The position numbers and the translations under genes are program-made. 64,000 nucleotides of DNA from Terrimesophilobacter sp964651535 (GTDB taxonomy: Bacteria > Actinomycetota > Actinomycetes > Actinomycetales > Microbacteriaceae), in NCBI GenBank assembly GCA_964651535.1, contig CAZYYE010000001.1, forward strand, positions 620,001-684,000, written 5' to 3'. A model generated the notes under the pieces. That model saw nothing but the letters and a program-made list of their open reading frames with translations. It was not told where the DNA came from and made no database searches. Positions within the stretch are counted from its first letter, which is position 1, and the number at the start of each line of letters is the position of its first letter. Below are positions 25,572 through 33,540 of this stretch, piece by piece.

Positions 25572-26894
25572 GTGCCAAAAATCCTCATCGTCGGCGGCGG
25601 GTACGCCGGGTTCTATACCGCTCTGAAACTGGAGAAGTGGCTTCGCCGGGGCGAAGCCGAGGTCACCATCGTCGACCCGCTTCCCTATATGACGTATCAG
25701 CCGTTCCTGCCGGAGGTCGCTGCCGGATCTATCGAGCCGCGCCACGCGATCGTCAGTCACCGCCGCCACTTGCGCAACACCGAGATCCTGACCGCGCGCG
25801 TATCGAAAGTCGACCACGCCTCGAAGACCGCAATCATCTCTCCCGCGGTCGGGGATGACTGGGAGTTCCACTACGACATCATCGTGATGACGGCCGGCGC
25901 GGTTTCCCGCACGTTCCCGATTCCGGGCGTCGCGGATACCGCTATCGGCATGAAGTGCATCGAAGAGGCGGTCGCGGTTCGCGACCAGGTCATGACCAAC
26001 TTCGACCAGGCCGCGATGCTGCCGCCCGGACCGGAGCGCGACCGGCTCCTCACGTTCACCGTCATCGGCGGCGGGTTCGCGGGCATCGAGATTTTCGGCG
26101 AACTGCGCAGCCTCGCAAGCGATCTGCTCCGCTACTACCCGACGATCTCCTTCGAGGACACGCACTTCCACCTCATCGAGGCCATGGATCGGATCATGCC
26201 AGAGGTGTCGCTCAAGACGAGCCACTGGGTGCTCAAGAACCTCGCCGAGCGCGGCGCGATCGTGCACCTCGAGACGCAGCTCACGTCAGCTGTCGGCGGC
26301 AAGGTGGAGATGTCCAACGGCGAATCGTTCGAATCCGAGGTCATCATCTGGACGGCCGGCGTCATGGCGAACCCGATGGTGAAAAACACGGACCTCCCCC
26401 TCGAAGAACGCGGGCGGCTGCGCGTCGGCGCTGATCTTCGAGTGCGCACCGAGGATGGCGAGGTTGTTCCGGATGCCTGGGCCGCAGGCGACGTGAGCGC
26501 CGTCCCCGACCTTTCCGGTGGGGGAGTGCACGGGTTCTGCGTCCCCAACGCTCAGCACGCTGTGCGCCAGGGCAAGCTTCTCGCGAAGAGCCTCGTCGGC
26601 ACGATGCGCGGGGATGCGCCTGCGGACTACTTCCACAAGAACCTGGGCGCAGTCGCGGGCATCGGGCTGTACCACGGCGTGTTCCAGGCGGGGCCGCTCG
26701 CAATCAAGGGACTGATCGCCTGGTTCATGCACCGCGGATACCACGGGCTCGCGATTCCCATGTGGGAGCGCAAGATTCGGGTGTTAGGAAACTGGGTGTT
26801 CAACTTCCTGTTACGCCGGGACATCGCGTCCATCGAAGAGCGCGTTGCTCCCCGAGCCGTGTTCGAAGAGTTCGCTGCGCGCCCCAAAGCCTGA
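25572..26894 (+). CDS. ndh: type II NADH dehydrogenase
   Basis: 440 residues. NDH-2 passes electrons from NADH to menaquinone at the membrane without pumping protons. The FAD motif ILIVGGGYAGFYTALKL is at residues 4-20, the NADH motif TVIGGGFAGIEIFGEL near 163-178, and the second FAD contact WAAGDVSAVPD near 300. The C-terminal amphipathic helices (IKGLIAWFMHRGYHGLAIP) would anchor it to the membrane. GTG start, 12 bases after the subtilase stop, so it may be co-transcribed with the eno cluster. Confidence 0.92.
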   Translation: MPKILIVGGGYAGFYTALKLEKWLRRGEAEVTIVDPLPYMTYQPFLPEVAAGSIEPRHAIVSHRRHLRNTEILTARVSKVDHASKTAIISPAVGDDWEFHYDIIVMTAGAVSRTFPIPGVADTAIGMKCIEEAVAVRDQVMTNFDQAAMLPPGPERDRLLTFTVIGGGFAGIEIFGELRSLASDLLRYYPTISFEDTHFHLIEAMDRIMPEVSLKTSHWVLKNLAERGAIVHLETQLTSAVGGKVEMSNGESFESEVIIWTAGVMANPMVKNTDLPLEERGRLRVGADLRVRTEDGEVVPDAWAAGDVSAVPDLSGGGVHGFCVPNAQHAVRQGKLLAKSLVGTMRGDAPADYFHKNLGAVAGIGLYHGVFQAGPLAIKGLIAWFMHRGYHGLAIPMWERKIRVLGNWVFNFLLRRDIASIEERVAPRAVFEEFAARPKA

Positions 26895-26932
26895 CACGGT
26901 GAAAGTGAGCCTCTAGGCTGGTGCGGGCAGGG

Positions 26933-27006
26933 GCCCCCGTAGCCCAATTGGCAGAGGCAGACGACTTAAAATCGTCACAGTGAGGGTTCGACCCCCTCCG
27001 GGGGCA
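26933..27006 (+). tRNA. tRNA-Leu (anticodon UAA), short variable loop
   Basis: The acceptor stem GCCCCCG pairs with CGGGGGC, discriminator A at 27006. The anticodon stem GACGA/TCGTC holds loop CTTAAAA, giving anticodon UAA for leucine. The T-arm GAGGG-TTCGACC-CCCTC is perfect. The variable region is only five bases (ACAGT), whereas tRNA-Leu normally has a long class II arm. CCA is not encoded. Confidence 0.85.
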
Positions 27007-27167
27007 CGCAGTGCGTGGCCCCTCCGGGTCTCGCGCTCTGATGGATCTCGCTCGCGCGAGATCGGTTCGACCCCCTCCGGGGGCACGCAGTGCGTGGCCC
27101 CTACGGGACTCGCGCTCTGATGGATCTCGCTCGCGCGAGATCGGTTCGACCCCCTCCGGGGGCACGC
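26985..27167 (+). repeat. 79-bp tandem repeats of the tRNA 3' end
   Basis: The 25 bases of tRNA 3' end (26985-27009) recur at 27064-27088 and 27143-27167, exactly 79 bases apart. The two full units differ at only two positions. Each unit ends in a hairpin GATCTCGC-TCGC-GCGAGATC (27044-27063 and 27123-27142). It looks like tandem duplication of the tRNA end with its terminator hairpin, or serial attachment-site remnants. Confidence 0.85.
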
Positions 27168-27173
27168 GCGACC

Positions 27174-27268
27174 GTTCCCTGAGGAGGGCGGAGCCCGTCT
27201 CGAAGGGAACCAACCAGTTTCTTGGGGCTCCCTTCGAGGCTCGCTGCGCTCGCACCTCAGGGAGCGGG
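27174..27268. repeat. dispersed palindromic repeat, fullest copy
   Basis: Two facing half-elements: GTTCCCTGAGG...TCTCGAAGGGAAC (27174-27210) and GGCTCCCTTCGAGG...CCTCAGGGAGCGG (to about 27268). Same family as the copy after hisS and the one at 37647. Confidence 0.75.
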
Positions 27269-27448
27269 TTGGCTCGCTGCGCTCGCACCTCANNNNNNNN
27301 NNNNNNNNNNNNNNNNNNNNNNNNNNNNNNNNNNNNNNNNNNNNNNNNNNNNNNNNNNNNNNNNNNNNNNNNNNNNNNNNNNNNNNNNNNNNGCGCTCGC
27401 ACCTCAGGGAGCGGGTTGGCTCGCTGCGCTCGCACCTCAGGGAGCGGT
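27234..27448. repeat. 33-bp tandem repeat interrupted by a 100-N assembly gap
   Basis: The unit begins GGCTCGCTGCGCTCGCACCT and ends CAGGGAGCGGGTT. At least two copies lie left of the N run (27293-27392) and two to the right, in the same phase. The gap is therefore an unresolved repeat array of unknown copy number. The 567 bases between ndh and the SulP gene hold only the tRNA, these repeats and the gap. Confidence 0.8.
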
Positions 27449-27461
27449 ATGCGAGCGAAAC

Positions 27462-28985
27462 CTAGTGCCCCGCGCCGAGGCCTCCGCTGAGCCGGGTGTG
27501 GAGCATGGTCGTCACTTTGTTCATGCCGATGAGTTCGACGGTTTTGCCGCGCTGCTCATACTTCGTGACGATCGCGTCGAGGGCCGCGACCGTCGACGCA
27601 TCCCAAATGTGCGACAGCGTCAAGTCGATCACGACGCGGTCCGGATCCTGCGAATACTCGAACAGGGTCGTGAGCTCGTTGCTCGACGCGAAGAACAGTT
27701 CCCCGGTGACCGTATAGTGCGCCGTCTCGACGCCGAAGTACTCGCTCACCTCCCGATCCACCGAGACGAAGTGCGCGACCCGGCGAACGAACAGCACCGA
27801 CGCGACGAACACGCCGACGATCACCCCGACCGCGAGATTGTGCGTCGCGACGACGACGGCGACCGTCGAGGCCATGACGAACGTCTCGCTCTTCGGCATC
27901 CGCTTGAGCGTGGAGATCCGGATGCTGTGCCAGTCGAACGTCGCCACCGACACCATGACCATGACGGCGACGAGCGCGGCCATGGGGATGAGCCCGACGA
28001 TATCGCCCAGCGAGACGATGAGGATCAGGAGGAACACGCCGGCCAAGAACGTGGAGATTCGCGTACGGGCGCCGGATGCCTTCACGTTGATCATGGTCTG
28101 GCCGATCATCGCGCAACCGCCCATGCCGCCGAAGAATCCGGAGAGGATGTTCGCGACGCCCTGCGCCCAGCTTTCACGGGTTTTGTTCGAGTGGGTGTCG
28201 GTGATGTCGTCCACAAGTTTCGCGGTCATGAGCGACTCCATGAGCCCGACAAGCGCCATCGCGAGAGCATAGGGCGCAATGATCCCGAGCGTCTCGAAGT
28301 TGAAGGGGACATCGGGGAAGAACAGTTCGGGCAGGCTGCGCGGCAACTCGCCCTGGTCGGCGACCGTTGGCACGTTGATCGCAAAGATCACGACGACGGC
28401 CGTGACCACAAGGATCGACACGAGCGGCGCGGGGATCACCTTCGTGATCCGGGGCATGAGCACCATGATCACGAGGCCGACGGCGACGAGCGGGTACACG
28501 AGCCACGGCACGCCGAGCAGGTGGGGGAGCTGTGCGATGAAAATGAGGATCGCGAGCGAGTTCACGAAACCCACCATGACGCTGCGCGGGATGAACCGCA
28601 TGAGCTTCGCGACGCCGAAGACGGCGAGAAGAATCTGGATGACGCCCGCGAGCAGCACCGTCGCGATGAAATAGTCGAGCCCGTAGTCGCGTGCGACGGG
28701 CGCGATCACGAGCGCGATCGCGCCCGTCGCTGCCGTGATCATCGCGGGTCGTCCGCCGAGGAACGCGATCGACACCGCCATGACGAATGAGGAAAACAGT
28801 CCGACGCGCGGGTCGACGCCCGCAATGATCGAGAACGAAATCGCTTCAGGGATGAGGGCGAGCGCGACGACGAGCCCCGCGAGCACCTCGTGAGTAAGGA
28901 TTCGCGGCGACTTCAGTGCAGTCAGCACGGAAGGATTCGGCTTGTATCTGTTCTTGTCCAGGGCGGCGGACGCTGGCACGGCCAT
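27462..28985 (-). CDS. SulP family inorganic anion transporter with STAS domain
   Basis: 507 residues. The transporter core spans about residues 25-400 with the usual hydrophobic helices, including LVVALALIPEAISFSIIAGV and a conserved GGMGGCAMIGQTMINVKASG loop. A cytoplasmic STAS domain follows (VTGELFFASSNELTTLFEY, VIDLTLSHIWDASTVAALDA). SulP proteins carry sulfate, bicarbonate or other anions with sodium or protons. The start at 28985 (MAVPASAAL) has AAAGG upstream; longer readings are non-membrane. The substrate cannot be told; bicarbonate is possible but the carbonic anhydrase gene is 27 kb away. Confidence 0.92.
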   Translation of the reverse strand: MAVPASAALDKNRYKPNPSVLTALKSPRILTHEVLAGLVVALALIPEAISFSIIAGVDPRVGLFSSFVMAVSIAFLGGRPAMITAATGAIALVIAPVARDYGLDYFIATVLLAGVIQILLAVFGVAKLMRFIPRSVMVGFVNSLAILIFIAQLPHLLGVPWLVYPLVAVGLVIMVLMPRITKVIPAPLVSILVVTAVVVIFAINVPTVADQGELPRSLPELFFPDVPFNFETLGIIAPYALAMALVGLMESLMTAKLVDDITDTHSNKTRESWAQGVANILSGFFGGMGGCAMIGQTMINVKASGARTRISTFLAGVFLLILIVSLGDIVGLIPMAALVAVMVMVSVATFDWHSIRISTLKRMPKSETFVMASTVAVVVATHNLAVGVIVGVFVASVLFVRRVAHFVSVDREVSEYFGVETAHYTVTGELFFASSNELTTLFEYSQDPDRVVIDLTLSHIWDASTVAALDAIVTKYEQRGKTVELIGMNKVTTMLHTRLSGGLGAGH

Positions 28986-29161
28986 GGGAAGCCTTTCACA
29001 ATAGCGGTAGCGCTGACGGGGTGAGCGCAGGATGAACTCTTTAGCTGCGACGGTGCGCTGGATCGCCGCAAACACGGGCGAAATGGAGGCCCACGTGATG
29101 GGGCGCAAGTAGCAACCCTAACCGACCGGGTGTCGAACTCCACCCGCAGCCCCCGTGATCG

Positions 29162-30259
29162 TTACTTGGTCGTGTACCCGAGGGACTCCAGAGCTGCGCC
29201 GGCGAGGGCCGCCAGACTGTCAACTCCCGCTTGCTTGTTTCCCGAGACGGCGATCCACGCCCCGTCGGCGAGCACGTCGACGAAGCACGTGTTGGACTCA
29301 TCGGCCGCGCATCCGGAAAACGCGGCATCACCCAGGCCGGGGTGCGCGGTCGCGGGATTGCGCTCTGGGCGGGGTCGCGCCCACTCGGACTCCCACGCCC
29401 AGCCTGCTCCCGGCAGAACGCTGACGGAAACCGGCATCGGTACGGCCGACGTGTACGGATTGCTCCACGAGCAATCGAGTCCGTTCGACGGCCCGGAGTG
29501 GAGCCCGACGTTGTGAAGGAGAGGCATGGCCAGCGACGGCTCCCGGGGAGCAATGTCCGCCGTCGCTACTGTTGCGGCGACGAGATCGGTTGCCAGGAGC
29601 GCCTCGCAGTCTTCCGGCAGCGTGATCCCCGTCGCCGGCGCACTCCACGACGCCGGCTTCACTTCAGCGGCCGAGATGGCATCCACGACGGTGCGCACGA
29701 GGGGATCCGCGGTCGCCGGGTCAGTCAGGTTGTTTACGGCAATGTAGAGCCAGATGCCGTCGACGAGCACATTGTGCGTGCAGTATCGGTAGCTGCCCCC
29801 AAGCGAACTTGCGCACGTCCCGTGGGACGAATCGCCGAGCGCGGTGGGCGGCGCCCAGGCCGACAACTCGGATTCCCATGTGGTCCAGGCCGAGGCATCC
29901 GGCAATGCGATGATTTCCAGCTCCGCCGGATAGGTACCGGACTGCCGGGCGGCGTCGCTCCAATGGCAAAAGAGTGCTCCACCCTGTTGGAGGCCGATTC
30001 GCGTGAGCGCCCAGGTTCCGCCTGGCTCCCCGGGAAAGTCGTCGGGCTCGACGGCCTCGCCGAGGACGCCCCGGATGTCGTCGAGCGCAGCGAGGTCACT
30101 GCACGAAACCGAGACGAGCGCCGACGGCCCCGCTTCGCCAGGATTCGCGACGTGGTCGCCCGGCTCGGCGCGAGGAGTGCACGCGCTGAGCGCAGCGACC
30201 ATGGCGAGGACAACGACCACGGAGGCGAGGCCGCGAGCGTGGCGCCGAGAGGTGCTCAT
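29162..30259 (-). CDS. putative lipoprotein of unknown function
   Basis: 365 residues with a lipoprotein signal: basic start, hydrophobic core VVVVLAMVAALSAC, lipobox LSAC at about residues 24-27. The mature part appears to be two related halves, each with paired cysteines and an aromatic W-E-S-E-L/W segment (TTWESELSAWAPP in the first, WAWESEWARPRP in the second), suggesting an internal duplication stabilised by disulfides. No family recognised. It is divergent from a TetR regulator; ATG at 30259 is the start preceding the signal peptide. Confidence 0.82.
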   Translation of the reverse strand: MSTSRRHARGLASVVVVLAMVAALSACTPRAEPGDHVANPGEAGPSALVSVSCSDLAALDDIRGVLGEAVEPDDFPGEPGGTWALTRIGLQQGGALFCHWSDAARQSGTYPAELEIIALPDASAWTTWESELSAWAPPTALGDSSHGTCASSLGGSYRYCTHNVLVDGIWLYIAVNNLTDPATADPLVRTVVDAISAAEVKPASWSAPATGITLPEDCEALLATDLVAATVATADIAPREPSLAMPLLHNVGLHSGPSNGLDCSWSNPYTSAVPMPVSVSVLPGAGWAWESEWARPRPERNPATAHPGLGDAAFSGCAADESNTCFVDVLADGAWIAVSGNKQAGVDSLAALAGAALESLGYTTK

Positions 30260-30381
30260 ACTGACTCGACGGATCGGCACGGCAACATGGTTGACAGGAT
30301 AAGCGGAATCGGCCAGCATTCTCTTAGTCGAGTGTCTTGGACGCTTGACCCACTTCTGCGGCGAAGAGAGAGGGAATCGGC

Positions 30382-31026
30382 GTGACGCGCATTTCCTCGG
30401 CAGACCGTCGCGAAGCACTCATCCATGCGGCGCTCCGCGTCATCCAGCGGGAAGGAGTGCACGGCGCCACGACGCGCGCGATCGTGGCCGAAGCAGACAT
30501 GCCGCTCGCCAGTTTCCACTACGCGTTCCGATCCCGCGACGAGCTCATCAGCGAACTCATCTCCTTCGTCGTGGAAGGCGAGGGCCAGGCGGCGCTGTCG
30601 ACGCTGAGCGGCGGACGGGACATCCGCAGCGCCGTGCGCGCAGGCCTCCAGGCGTATTTCGACACGCTCACCGCCGACCCGAGCCGCGAACAGGCCATGT
30701 TCGAACTGCTGCACTATGCGCTGCGCACGGACGAACTCAACGAGCTTCCGCGCGCCCAGTACCGGAGGTACCGGCGCACGGCGGGCGATGTCCTCGCCGC
30801 GGGGGCCGAGGCCGCGGGCGTTCAGTGGCGGCGTCCGATCGACGAGGTCGCCCGGTTGCTCGTCGCGTTCATCGGCGGCCTGACCATGGCATGGCTCGCC
30901 GACCGGGACGATGCGGCAGCGGCCCTAACCATGGATTTCGCCGCCGATTCGATCGCGGCACTCGCCGTACCCGCCTCCCCGACTGTGAACAAATCCGAAC
31001 AACTGATCAAGGAGAACCCGCAATGA
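30382..31026 (+). CDS. TetR family regulator of the following sugar/aldolase operon
   Basis: 214 residues with a TetR helix-turn-helix (ALIHAALRVIQREGVHGATT, RAIVAEADMPLASFHYAFRS). The start is GTG at 30382. The stop overlaps the transporter ATG (ATGA), so regulator and transporter are translated together and the regulator probably controls its own operon from the 120-base gap toward the divergent lipoprotein gene. Ligand unknown. Confidence 0.88.
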   Translation: MTRISSADRREALIHAALRVIQREGVHGATTRAIVAEADMPLASFHYAFRSRDELISELISFVVEGEGQAALSTLSGGRDIRSAVRAGLQAYFDTLTADPSREQAMFELLHYALRTDELNELPRAQYRRYRRTAGDVLAAGAEAAGVQWRRPIDEVARLLVAFIGGLTMAWLADRDDAAAALTMDFAADSIAALAVPASPTVNKSEQLIKENPQ

Positions 31027-32300
31027 CGCAGCACACCTCCACGGCGCCCGCCGCGCTCACCGAGCCGACGCGGCTCGTCTCCGCCGGCTGGATCGCGCTG
31101 TTCGCGACCGCCTGGTTCGGCATCTGGATGGCGCAGCTCACCCCCGTGCAGCTCCTGCTCCCGCAGCAGGTTGAGGCGCACGTCGCCGCCGATGCGCACT
31201 GGGTCGACAAGGTCGTCGCGTTCGGCATCATCTCCGGCATCGCGGGGTTGTGTGCGCTCGTCGCCTACCCGCTCACGGGCGCTCTCTCCGACCGGACGAT
31301 CGGTCGGTTCGGGCGCCGCCGACCGTGGATCCTGGGCGGAGCGCTCCTGTTCGCAGGCTCGCTCGTCGTGCTCGGGCTGCAGGACACCATGATCGGAATC
31401 GGCATCCTGTGGTCGCTCACGATCATCGGATTCTGCATGCTCACATCCGCCCTGACCGCGACGATCTCCGACCAGGTGCCCGTGAACCAGCGCGGACTCG
31501 TGTCGGGCTGGCTCTCCGCGCCGCAAGCCGTCGGCACGATTGCGGGCCTCCTGCTCATCATCATGCTCGGGCTCGGCCAGTTCGTCGGCTACACACTCAT
31601 CGCCGTGCTCCTCGTTCTGTTCGTGCTGCCTTTCGTGCTGCGCATCCCGGATGCCGTACTCGCGCCCGAAGATCGACCGCCGTTCACGCTGCGCGCCCTC
31701 ATCGCCGGGTTCTGGATCAGCCCGCGCCAGTTCCCCGATTTCGGCTGGACGCTGCTGAGCCGCATCCTCGTGAACTTCGGCAACGCGTTCGGAACGACCC
31801 TTCTGCTGTACTTCCTGCAGGATGGCCTCGGCTTCGCTTCGGGCGACCCCGCGCAGGAGGCGCTGCTCATGCTCACGCTCATCTATATGGTGTTCGTGGT
31901 GCTCGCCTCGCTCGGCCTCGGCTGGCTGTCGGATCGGCTCGGCAAGCGCAAGATGTTCGTCTTCCTCGCCTCGACGTTGCAGGCTGTTGCGGCCCTCATG
32001 CTCGCGTTCATTCCGTCGTTCGACGTCGCGATGGTGGCTGCCGGGTTCCTCGGACTCGGCTACGGATGTTTCCTCTCCGTCGATCAGGCGCTCGCCACCC
32101 AGGTGCTGCCCTACGCGGCGGCTCGCGGCAAGGACCTCGGCATCATGAACATCGCCACGACGGTGCCGCAGGCGATCGCCCCGCTGCTCGGTGCCTTCGT
32201 CGTCGCGGCGCTCGTGGGTTTCCAGGGACTGTTCCTGCTCGCCGCCGTTGCCGCGCTCGTCGGCGGCCTCGCGGTCATCCCGGTCCGGTCGGTTCGTTAG
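31023..32300 (+). CDS. MFS transporter, GPH/SLC45-like sugar symporter type
   Basis: 425 residues with about 12 membrane helices. The loop after helix 2 reads GALSDRTIGRFGRRRPWI, the strong signature of the glycoside-pentoside-hexuronide/SLC45 group of sugar-cation symporters. The second-half loop LGWLSDRLGKRKMFVF repeats the MFS motif. It starts in an ATGA overlap with the TetR gene and is followed after seven bases by the PLP enzyme. With a beta-glucosidase at the end of the operon, a glycoside or disaccharide is a reasonable substrate, but this is inference. Confidence 0.87.
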   Translation: MTQHTSTAPAALTEPTRLVSAGWIALFATAWFGIWMAQLTPVQLLLPQQVEAHVAADAHWVDKVVAFGIISGIAGLCALVAYPLTGALSDRTIGRFGRRRPWILGGALLFAGSLVVLGLQDTMIGIGILWSLTIIGFCMLTSALTATISDQVPVNQRGLVSGWLSAPQAVGTIAGLLLIIMLGLGQFVGYTLIAVLLVLFVLPFVLRIPDAVLAPEDRPPFTLRALIAGFWISPRQFPDFGWTLLSRILVNFGNAFGTTLLLYFLQDGLGFASGDPAQEALLMLTLIYMVFVVLASLGLGWLSDRLGKRKMFVFLASTLQAVAALMLAFIPSFDVAMVAAGFLGLGYGCFLSVDQALATQVLPYAAARGKDLGIMNIATTVPQAIAPLLGAFVVAALVGFQGLFLLAAVAALVGGLAVIPVRSVR

Positions 32301-32307
32301 GCACGAC

Positions 32308-33540
32308 ATGCAACTCGCACCGCCGAACGGAACGCCATGGGATACCCCCGGGGAGTACTGGCCGGCGCTCGCCGCCGCAACCGCAGCCCTCGAGACTCCG
32401 TTCGGCGTGCTGTCGCAGCCGGCCCTCGCCCGCAACGCCCACGATTTGCTCGCCCGCCGCACCGAGAGCGGCGGCCCGACGGCCATCCGGGTTGCGAGCA
32501 AGTCATTGCGCATTCGCAAAGTCATCGAAGCGGTGGAGGAACTCGACGGGTACCACGGGGTTCTCGCCTATTCGCTCCCCGAAGCACTGTGGCTCGCAAC
32601 GACGATTTCGGATGTCGTGGTCGGCTATCCGAACGTCGACCGCGCAGCGCTCGAACAGCTCGGGCGCGACGAGAATCTCGCGGGCCGCGTGACGATCATG
32701 GTGGATTCCGTCGACCAGCTCGACCTCCTCGACAGCGTGATCGCGCCCGCCAAGCGGTCGAACATTCGGGTGTGCCTCGAGCTGGATGCGTCCTGGGATT
32801 CGAAGCTTCTCGGCCACCTGGGAACGTGGCGTTCCCCCGTTCACTCGGTCGACCAGGTTCGCGCGCTCGCGCAGCACATCGTCGATCGCCCCGGATTCGC
32901 GCTCGTCGGGCTCATGGCGTACGAAGGCCAGATCGCGGGCACCGTGGACCGGCCGGAGGGGCGCCCGGCGTACGGCGCGCTCGTGCGGTGGATGCAGAGA
33001 CGTTCGGCCGCCGAACTTGCCGAGCGCCGCTCGGCTGCCGTTGCCGCCGTCCGGGAACTCGCCGAGCTCGAGTTCGTGAACGGCGGAGGCACGGGCTCGA
33101 TCGAATCGACGAGCGCTGAGACCGCCGTCACGGAGATCGCGGCGGGAAGCGGGCTGTTCGGGCCCCACCTCTTCGACCACTACGAGAAGTTCCGGCCGGC
33201 GCCGGCGGCGGCATTCGCGCTCTCGGTCGTGCGCAAGCCGCGCCCCGACACGGCGACCGTGCTCGGCGGCGGTTGGATCGCCTCCGGTCCGCCTGCCGCC
33301 GACCGCGTGCCGAAGCCGGTGTGGCCGGAAGGCTTGCGGATGGTGCCCAGGGAGATGGCCGGGGAAGTTCAGACCCCGCTCACTCGCGCATCCGCGCTCG
33401 GGGTGGGGGACCGCGTCTGGTTCCGCCACACGAAGGCAGGAGAACTCGCGGAACACCTGAACGAAGTGGCGCTCGTCGACGGCGACCGCATCATTGACAT
33501 GCTCCCCACCTATCGGGGAGAAGGGAAGGCGTGGCTGTGA
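32308..33540 (+). CDS. PLP-dependent amino acid deaminase/aldolase (D-threonine aldolase-like)
   Basis: 410 residues of the fold-type III (alanine-racemase N-terminal) family. The PLP lysine is in AIRVASKSLRIRKV (about residue 65); the barrel shows VGLMAYEGQIAG and the phosphate-binding VNGGGTGSIEST. The C-terminal D-serine-dehydratase-like part (VGDRVWFRHTKAGELAEHLN) supplies the His/metal site. Family members cleave or deaminate beta-hydroxy amino acids. The start ATG at 32308 lies eight bases after the transporter stop; the end overlaps the oxidase gene. Substrate not determinable. Confidence 0.85.
   Translation: MQLAPPNGTPWDTPGEYWPALAAATAALETPFGVLSQPALARNAHDLLARRTESGGPTAIRVASKSLRIRKVIEAVEELDGYHGVLAYSLPEALWLATTISDVVVGYPNVDRAALEQLGRDENLAGRVTIMVDSVDQLDLLDSVIAPAKRSNIRVCLELDASWDSKLLGHLGTWRSPVHSVDQVRALAQHIVDRPGFALVGLMAYEGQIAGTVDRPEGRPAYGALVRWMQRRSAAELAERRSAAVAAVRELAELEFVNGGGTGSIESTSAETAVTEIAAGSGLFGPHLFDHYEKFRPAPAAAFALSVVRKPRPDTATVLGGGWIASGPPAADRVPKPVWPEGLRMVPREMAGEVQTPLTRASALGVGDRVWFRHTKAGELAEHLNEVALVDGDRIIDMLPTYRGEGKAWL

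Noticed and set aside
23970..26267. A 765-residue minus-strand open frame opposite the subtilase and ndh
   Set aside because: Covers three plus-strand genes with complete catalytic motifs, so it cannot be real.
26985..27167. A possible CRISPR array because of evenly spaced 25-base repeats
   Set aside because: The 79-base units are nearly identical along their whole length, so there are no variable spacers, and the repeat is a tRNA end.
27201..27300. Open frames running through the N run
   Set aside because: They depend on unknown bases and consist of tandem repeat translation.
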